DNA of 64,000 bases. It comes from Nilaparvata lugens. Its lineage: Eukaryota > Arthropoda > Insecta > Hemiptera > Delphacidae. The notes under the pieces are model-generated. The model had not been told where the DNA came from. It saw only the letters and a program-made list of their open reading frames with translations, and made no database searches. Below are positions 60,393 through 64,000 of the stretch, piece after piece. A program made the translations under genes and the position numbers. Within the stretch, counting starts at the first letter, position 1. Every line of letters begins with the position of its first letter. Where the stretch lies: positions 4,499,493 to 4,563,492 of the forward strand of contig NC_052517.1 in the NCBI RefSeq assembly GCF_014356525.2. Reading direction: 5' to 3'.

Positions 60393-62860
60393 ACACGATA
60401 TCTCATCTCCCAATTAACGGAATGACTTGAAATTTGGAACTTAAGGTCCTTACAATATAAGGATCCAACACGAACAATTTCGATCAAATGCAATTCAAGA
60501 TGGCAGCTAAAATGGCTAAAACGTTGTCAAAACAGGGTTTTTCGCGATTTTCTCGAAAACTGCTTCAACGATGTTGATCAAATTTATAACTAAAATAGTC
60601 ATCGATGAGCTCTATCAACTGCCACAAGTCTTATATCTGTAAAAATCTCAGGAGCTCCGCCTAATCTATGCATCTATGCAGTTTGATTTCGGATTCCAAA
60701 TTATCAGGCTTTAGATACAATTTTAAAAAAATCAAGTGGAAAAGATTGAGCATGAAAATCTCTTCAATTAATGTTCAGTAAAATTTTCACCTAAAATCGA
60801 AAATAAGCTCGAAATTCGAGAAAATGTGATTATCCAATTGCAAACTGTTGGCAACTGTTGATTCTATTGAATCATTCACTATGAAGAGATAGCAGACCTC
60901 CTGTGTCTCCAGCGTATTGTCCTGTCACCAGCTGGCTCAGATCTTTCAATTAGTAGACTTGAGATGCGCGTGAACACTAGCGTCAGGTGATCATTTTTCA
61001 TAACGGCAAGGAAAGTTGTGTGAGTGCGCCACACCAGATTTTTTCAAGTTTCCACATTTGTTCCCCCAAGATTCTACTCAGACTCACCAGCCAACGAATC
61101 GGCAGCCAACGCAGCCGCCATACTAAAATTGAAGGAGGCACCAGTCGCCGCCGCAAACAGCTTACTGTCCAAATAGGCCGAATGGTGCGATGACGTCATC
61201 ATCCCTCCTCCACCACCACCTCCTCCTTCCTCTCTGTCCTGGGTGGTTGTATCTGACATGGCTCCCCCACCTCCGCCTCCTCCCATCTCGTTATCGTTGG
61301 CGCTACTGTCAATGCTGTTGTCATCGTTCAAATCAGCTGATCCTGCGACAGACAAAAGGATATGTTGTTTTTGAAATATATTTTAAATTTGATTGTACAT
61401 GATCAGTGTATCAAGTTTTCAATTATTCAAAATCAGAATTGATTTGACTATAGTGAGGTCCACGTTATAATAGCAGTGGAGAAAGATTGATTGATTGATT
61501 GAGTACTTTATTTATGTAGATTACAATATATACTGTCTTATACACTTATATACAATAGCTTACAATACAGCAACATTATAGATGAATTTACATGATATAG
61601 ACTAAGAAAATAATTATTGAACTGTATATGATATGAAAAAGCAATTTGTAATATAATAACTATAGATAATAATTATATTGTTATGCATCTACATAAATTG
61701 GCGGAGCTTTGGACATATCAATGTCCATTCTTCGGAAACAATATTAAAAATATCCTCCCCACTAAATCTCTACCAAAGATAGGAGATAAGAAAACAACGT
61801 TGCCGATCCTCTGTCTTGTCAATGTCTTCTATAGACGGTAGCTGATACAGGTTTATTGATGTAATACTAACTGTACATTATCGTTTTAAATAATAAATTA
61901 AATTTTATTAAGCAAGGAATTCTATTTTTAATAATTTTATAGGCTAATAAATTTTCATAATTAAAATAAAATATTTTGTTGAATAATTATTAATTCTACA
62001 TTGTTAAAAGACGATCAGGCAACAGAGCAAAGCAAGATAGAGATATCGCTATCCGCTTTGTTGAATGATAGACAAGTATAGCAATACCATTGCTAATCAA
62101 ACACTGCCATTATAACGTGGACCTCACTATAGAAATTCTTCACTCAGCAGGATGAGTAAGCAGGTACGTTCATGAATCATAGAACACATGAAACTAAAGA
62201 TCCGTGATCATCCATGAAGTCAAGTTTACATGATTTAAAGTTTTCATAACCTCAACGTCTAGTGCTATTCGCTTTGTGGAATGATATACAAGGATAGCAA
62301 GACCAATGTTAATCAAACAATGCCATTAAAACGTGGACCTCACAATAGGAAACAGTAGCTACCAGCACTGCTCTACGGTGCTGAAACACGATCTTCTGGC
62401 AACATTGCAGTGCTGGAAAAGGTTAGCGCTATCTGCTTAATCGATTGATAGACAAGGATAGCAACACCAATATAATTCAGATACTGCCATTATAACGTGG
62501 ACCTCACTACTGTATAGCAAACAGTTGCTACCAGCACTGCTCTACAGCGCTGAAACACGTACCTCCGCCATTATTTCCCCCTCCACAGCCCAAATCCATA
62601 GGCTCCGCCTTGACCAGTTCGCTGAGCGGCGAAGGCAGGTCAGCCAGCAGGTGGTGCGCATGCGCGTGATGCAGTTTGTTGTTGTTGTTGGTGGAGAAGT
62701 CGACAGGCGGCTCCTCGCAGTCGGCTCCCGGCGTCGCTTGCAACGGCCGGTCGGGCGTTGCACTACGACTGTGGCTAGTAGTGGTTGTTGGTTCAGTTGT
62801 GGCGTTACTTGATGACGATTTGGCGCGTTTCGACGTGTGGTGATGGCCGGAACTGGTGTC
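44990..62860 (-). CDS. br: Broad-Complex (br), 3' half with alternative zinc-finger exons; 5' end outside the window
   Basis: Exons run leftward: 62563-62860, 61088-61342, 58966-59019, then alternative terminal exons 55714-56345, 46182-46594 and 44990-45276. Core exons leave phase 1 and every terminal exon accepts phase 1, the layout known for Broad-Complex, where a shared BTB core is spliced to one of several C2H2 finger pairs. Broad is a nuclear transcription factor that carries the ecdysone response and sets nymphal or pupal character. The finger pairs with RHVADKH/THIYTYH and RHFQDKH/THKSLQH agree with remembered Broad isoforms. The BTB domain is not here; it must lie right of 64000. Z-number assignment is left open. 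Confidence 0.88.
45277..46181. other. Sequence between br terminal exons C and B
   Basis: Contains an inverted pair (CCTGGGATGTTTTGTATACC at about 45750 and its near complement at 45870-45887) around a family D 3' fragment (45777-45860). No coding region. Confidence 0.4.
46182..46594 (-). CDS. br: br terminal zinc-finger exon B
   Basis: The acceptor TTGTCTGTGGCAG precedes GTGCGGCTGCAGC; the split codon G|GT gives Gly. About 136 residues, with TAA at 46182-46184. Two fingers: CLACGKVLCSKASLKRHVAD-KH and CAICERVYCSRNSLMTHIYT-YH, then KTRPG, a Gly/Ser/His-rich tail of about 70 residues and the end ADIKF. Fingers and the short acidic end agree with a conserved Broad isoform (Z1 or Z2 depending on naming; not certain). 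The exon is GC-rich against AT-rich introns. Phase 1 matches the core exons. Confidence 0.9.
46620..48723. other. br intron, no gene
   Basis: A degenerate repeat of GTTGGTGTAGTTGGAGAT-type words lies at about 46650-46880; otherwise unique AT-rich intron. Nothing else recognised. Confidence 0.4.
48724..49508. mobile_element. MITE-like element with 29-bp inverted ends
   Basis: TACAGAGCTTGACCGACCGT at the left and ACGGTCTGTCGAGCTCTGTA at the right are inverted. The left end motif is repeated at about 48800-48842. The GC-rich 3' part (49335-49510) has open frames on both strands but no recognisable protein. No clear target duplication. Confidence 0.55.
49690..50013. repeat. Tandem pair of hairpin units of about 158 bp
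   Basis: Each unit has GGAGAGCATGTGTTTCCAAA and GGTGACGTC, then the complement TTTGGAAACACATGCTCTCC. The units are followed by AGTCCAGTCTCTTCTCCACC and AAGTGTGAGTTGAGCCTAAA. The two copies differ by a few bases (GTCGTGG versus GTCATGG). Confidence 0.8.
50290..50400. repeat. 17-bp minisatellite
   Basis: About six units of TTTACGTAGTAGAGGG with small variants (TACGTAGTAG core). Confidence 0.75.
50401..52040. other. br intron, no gene
   Basis: A 26-bp direct duplication (core TGTTATTTTTGAATGCCACA) lies at about 50976-51029. Otherwise nothing recognised. Confidence 0.4.
52045..52200. mobile_element. Family I MITE, diverged
   Basis: TTGCACAAAGGCCTGTTAAG at the left and AACAGGCTTTTGTACAACCG at the right are inverted, with the family word CCAATCAGAAAAGCC inside. 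Confidence 0.55.
52273..52736. mobile_element. piggyBac-like MITE with TTAA target sites
   Basis: CCTTCCGGTAGTCACGC at the left, GCGACCACCGGAAGG at the right, flanked by TTAA (52269-52272, 52737-52740). A second right-end copy lies at about 52905-53036 (CAGCGCGACTGCCGGAAGG). TTAA targets suit piggyBac, although Kolobok also uses TTAA. Confidence 0.6.
53308..53459. mobile_element. Family I MITE, near-perfect 152-bp palindrome
   Basis: GCCGGTTGCACAACAGCCGG and its complement continue into arms of about 70 bp with CGTGATTAATTC. TTA flanks both ends (53305-53307, 53460-53462), fitting PIF/Harbinger. The near-perfect arms suggest recent mobility. Confidence 0.7.
53825..54483 (+). mobile_element. 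Family E element split by a family B MITE
   Basis: TCCTATTATATTAAGCGAG at about 53827 starts the copy. The MITE lies at 53945-54219 and family E text resumes with GGTTTATGATATGAAAATTC. The far end runs into a family F inversion. Confidence 0.6.
53945..54219. mobile_element. Family B MITE, copy 4
   Basis: 275 bp, flanked by ATAGTAG (53938-53944, 54220-54226). Uninterrupted family E copies, for example near 16866, show a single ATAGTAG. Confidence 0.75.
54430..55545. repeat. Large inverted repeat of E plus F sequence
   Basis: Two arms of about 370-390 bp (54430-54805 and 55180-55545) are reverse complements. Each runs from a family E piece (TCTGTTTATCAATAAATAAA) into a family F 3' half (GTGTGGCGCACTCACACAAT). 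The spacer holds a family F 5' half and a CA run (55141-55160). Confidence 0.7.
55559..55640. mobile_element. Family A end fragment
   Basis: GGCAAGGCAGAGAATCAGCA, then CACTGCCATTATAACGTGGA and CCTCACTATAG. It ends about 75 bp from the br exon A stop. Confidence 0.55.
55714..56345 (-). CDS. br: br terminal zinc-finger exon A, first finger apparently replaced by a repeat
   Basis: Using the acceptor TTTGCCGTAG at 56346-56355, the split codon G|GC gives Gly and the frame stays open for 209 residues to TGA (55714-55716). Order: a short leader ending EEMVFRCNELGKH, where a finger seems to start but the second Cys is Leu; about 120 residues of 7- and 10-residue repeats (TGSASQR, TGSADWE, TGSAATGLQR); a linker; then one intact finger, CDVCGKVYSTMNSLRNHRSI-YH (55759-55824), and the end VGFRQY. 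The remaining finger resembles the second finger of a known Broad pair ending NSLNNHKSIYHR. The acceptor has a weak pyrimidine tract, so the start is less certain than the end. It could be a decaying isoform or a separate first-finger exon may exist. Confidence 0.72.
55931..56289 (-). repeat. Coding minisatellite (21/30-nt units, 72-nt higher order) in br exon A
   Basis: Built on CACTTCCGGTT words. On the minus strand it reads TGN-x-SQR heptads, then three 24-residue blocks made of a 10-mer and two 7-mers. All unit lengths are multiples of three. Because of that, other frames are also open, so openness alone does not prove coding. Confidence 0.85.
56346..58149. other. br intron with dispersed repeats
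   Basis: A family H foldback piece (56640-56815) and a complete family A MITE (57439-57659, with exact CTATAGTGAGGTCCACGTTA ends) lie here. The rest is AT-rich, with no gene. Confidence 0.5.
57439..57659. mobile_element. Complete family A MITE (221 bp)
   Basis: Both 20-bp ends match the 6598-6820 element exactly, in inverted orientation. Confidence 0.7.
58150..58423. mobile_element. Family B MITE, copy 5
   Basis: 274 bp with diverged ends (AATAGATGAATAATAGC and CTATTGTTTCTCTTTG). TCAATAC flanks both sides (58143-58149, 58424-58430). Confidence 0.65.
58966..59019 (-). CDS. br: br small core exon (54 nt)
   Basis: The acceptor CATATTTTTTCAG precedes GACTGAATAACC; the donor is CAAG|GTAAGAG. 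Phase 1 in and phase 1 out, encoding LNNHSHVSGADLAGTSQ between split Gly codons. Because length is a multiple of three, the exon can be included or skipped without frame change, so it may be optional. Supported by strong splice sites, matching phase and position between core and finger exons; no homologue is recalled. Confidence 0.65.
59281..60050. repeat. 85-86 bp satellite-like array in a br intron
   Basis: About nine units, each with AAGATACAAAAGAGCATCTG, TTGCTTATGGAAAGATACAT, TAAAGCTCCTTGTGCATCTT and TTCGGATGCA. Two variant types (TTATGGAAGG and TTATTGAAAG) alternate over part of the array, suggesting a two-unit higher order. Open frames on both strands are products of the repeat. Confidence 0.85.
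60180..61042 (+). mobile_element. Family F element next to a br core exon
   Basis: TACTTTCCTTGCCCTATTAC start, long GT run (60317-60387), end GGCAAGGAAAGTTGTGTGAG then GCGCCACACCAGA. Its end is about 45 bp from the splice donor of exon 61088-61342. Confidence 0.7.
61088..61342 (-). CDS. br: br core exon, Gly-rich linker
   Basis: The acceptor TTTTGTCTGTCGCAG precedes GATCAGCTG; the donor is GGCTG|GTGAGTC. 255 nt, phase 1 to phase 1. It encodes SADLNDDNSIDSSANDNEMG, two poly-Gly runs of seven and eight residues, HHSAYLDSKLFAAATG, then FSMAAALAADSLA. Low complexity, no domain. It lies between the previous core exon and the alternative ends, the variable linker of Broad. The poly-Gly tracts are likely length-polymorphic. 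Confidence 0.85.
61448..62132. mobile_element. Family A MITE with a nested retroelement
   Basis: CTATAGTGAGGTCCACGTTA at the left and its complement at the right. Internal family text is interrupted at 61488-61774. Confidence 0.7.
61488..61774 (-). mobile_element. SINE/non-LTR-like insertion, (ATTG)n end
   Basis: Reverse-oriented relative of 16520-16815. AAAGAT flanks it (61482-61487, 61775-61780), while family A consensus has a single GAGAAAGATAGGAG. Confidence 0.7.
62133..62562. repeat. Two family A end fragments in the br intron
   Basis: Ends AACGTGGACCTCACAATAG (about 62330-62348) and AACGTGGACCTCACTACTG (about 62493-62511), each followed by the duplicated phrase CTACCAGCACTGCTCTAC (62357 and 62528). 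The second ends about 40 bp from the exon donor. Confidence 0.55.
62563..62860 (-). CDS. br: br core exon with VKAEPMDL motif
   Basis: The acceptor CTGTCGCAAACAG precedes GACACCAGTTCC; the donor is GGCGGAG|GTACGTG. 298 nt, ending phase 1. It encodes DTSSGHHHTSKRAKSSSSNA, a Thr/Ser-rich stretch, a PPVDFSTNNNN segment, HHAHAHHLLADLPSPLSELV, then KAEPMDLGCGGG. SELVKAEPMDL looks like a SUMO-consensus motif (V-K-x-E), common in BTB factors. It is the most upstream br exon in the window; the BTB exons must be to the right. Confidence 0.85.
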
Positions 62861-63039
62861 CTGTTTGCGACAGAAGAGAGACAGTTAGAGAGATAGAAGA
62901 ACAATTCCAGTTTGGGTTGACCCAACATATAGAAGAAGATTGAATTCTACGGATTTAAGAAGTACTTCCAATTTGTTTTAAAGAGTTAGAGTTAGGCCTA
63001 CAACAGAACTTAAGTTTGTGGCCTAAGCCCGACTTAAAA

Positions 63040-63660
63040 TTAAGGCTGAGCAAAGGCTAAAAATAAACTTTCTACAAGTTTTTGGATTAGTATATCATCA
63101 AGCTATCAAAATGAAAAAGTTTTCTCAGGAAAACATTTTTTTCTGATCATTACTTTTTGAGATATGAGCGCCTGAAGTTTGAATTTTTGGGACAGAACAT
63201 TTCAAATTCGGTAAGAGATAAATCCATGAGATTTAGAAGATGGATTCTTCATGATATTGTTGATCTAGTAAAACGAAAATTTCCTGAAAATATCAATTTT
63301 TGAAAAAGTCATTCAATTTACCAAAAATAACTCAACTAAAAGTTATTTTTGGTTATTTTTAGTAAATTGAATAACTATCTTAAAAATTTATATTTTCAGA
63401 AAATTTTTGTTTTAATAGATCAACAATACCACGAAGAATCTATCCTCTAAATCTCATGGATTTATCTCTTACCGAATTTGAAATGTTCTGTCCCAAAAAT
63501 TTAAACTTTAGGCGCTTATATCTCAAAAAGTAATGATTAGAAAAAAATGTTTTCCTGAGGAAACTTTTTCATTTTGATAGCTTGATGATATGCAAATCGA
63601 AAAACTTTGAAAAATATCTCGAGTAAAAAGTCTATTTTTAGCCTTTGCACAGCCTTTTAA
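63040..63660. repeat. Hairpin element with arms of about 290 bp
   Basis: Left arm (63052-63335) and right arm (63337-63655) are inverted copies sharing AACATTTCAAATTCGGTAAG, GATAAATCCATGAGATTTAG and GAAAACATTTTTTTCTGATC. A single arm occurs at 18085-18420. Centre AACTCAACTAAAAGTTATTT. Confidence 0.75.
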
Positions 63661-64000
63661 ATAAACACTGGTGAGCCTTTCGAACTCTAGCTGCCATTGG
63701 ACTCCCAAATAATAATTTTTGATAAATAAAGTTCATTTCTTCTCAAAATTGATGGTTCAGAGACAAGAAAACATTGAAATGCAGTGCCAAAGGGCAGCCA
63801 ACCTTTTTCTTGTGACCAAACCATCTAAAAAGGGGCCCAAAAATGTATAAACACTTTCACAGTTAATTCCATGGTGACAAGACAAACTGGCAAGCCTTTC
63901 CAGACCAACATACTTGGCTTCACTGGCATCTTTTGTAAGGCGCATATCTCCAAATGTTAATGAATGTGTCCATCTGTCAACCAATTAAATTATGACATTG
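63661..64000. other. br intron, window edge
   Basis: No exon or recognised repeat family. Confidence 0.35.

Overview
This is eukaryotic, almost certainly insect, DNA: AT-rich, with split genes using GT-AG introns and a very heavy load of short DNA transposons. The genes and the repeat style suit a hemipteran, perhaps a planthopper; that placement is an inference. Only two protein-coding genes can be supported, and they are convergent (tail to tail).

Left gene (+ strand, 1574-21136): an acyl-CoA-binding protein (ACBP) in three coding exons (1574-1588, 17786-17900, 20997-21136) that join in phase into an 89-residue protein with all four classic ligand-contact residues. Its introns of 16.2 kb and 3.1 kb are filled with nested transposons and satellite-like arrays.

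Right gene (- strand, 62860 down to 44990, 5' end beyond the window): the 3' half of Broad-Complex (br), the BTB zinc-finger regulator of the ecdysone/juvenile-hormone response. Two core exons (62563-62860, 61088-61342) and a 54-nt exon (58966-59019) all end in the same phase. Three alternative terminal zinc-finger exons (55714-56345, 46182-46594, 44990-45276) all start in the matching phase. The BTB-domain exons would lie to the right of 64000. One zinc-finger exon seems to have lost its first finger to an in-frame 21-nt minisatellite; another has spawned a tandem array of its own 3' end just downstream of its stop.

Between the genes (about 21.4-44 kb) no gene was recognised. About 32.4-43 kb is AT-rich and unusually poor in the repeats seen elsewhere; it could hold long 3' UTR of br, but the sequence does not prove that.

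Mobile DNA: family A (terminal inverted repeat with GTCCACGTTATAATGGCAGT, single or in tandem arrays); family B (termini CATAGAGAAACAATAGC, 7-bp target duplications, P-element-like); family C (palindromes with GACCGGTTTCGGTTATTACA); families D and E (dispersed elements with GAGCGAAG-type termini); family F (about 0.85 kb, CTTTCCTTGCC...GGCAAGGAAAG, often with an internal GT run); family G and one further Helitron-like element; family H foldbacks, one carrying a tRNA-like sequence; family I (GCCCGGTTGCACAA palindromes); plus PIF/Harbinger-, piggyBac- and SINE-like pieces. Many are nested, and related copies supply empty sites. Large low-complexity features include a 1-kb purine tract and a 1-kb pyrimidine tract that form an inverted pair around 2.7 kb.
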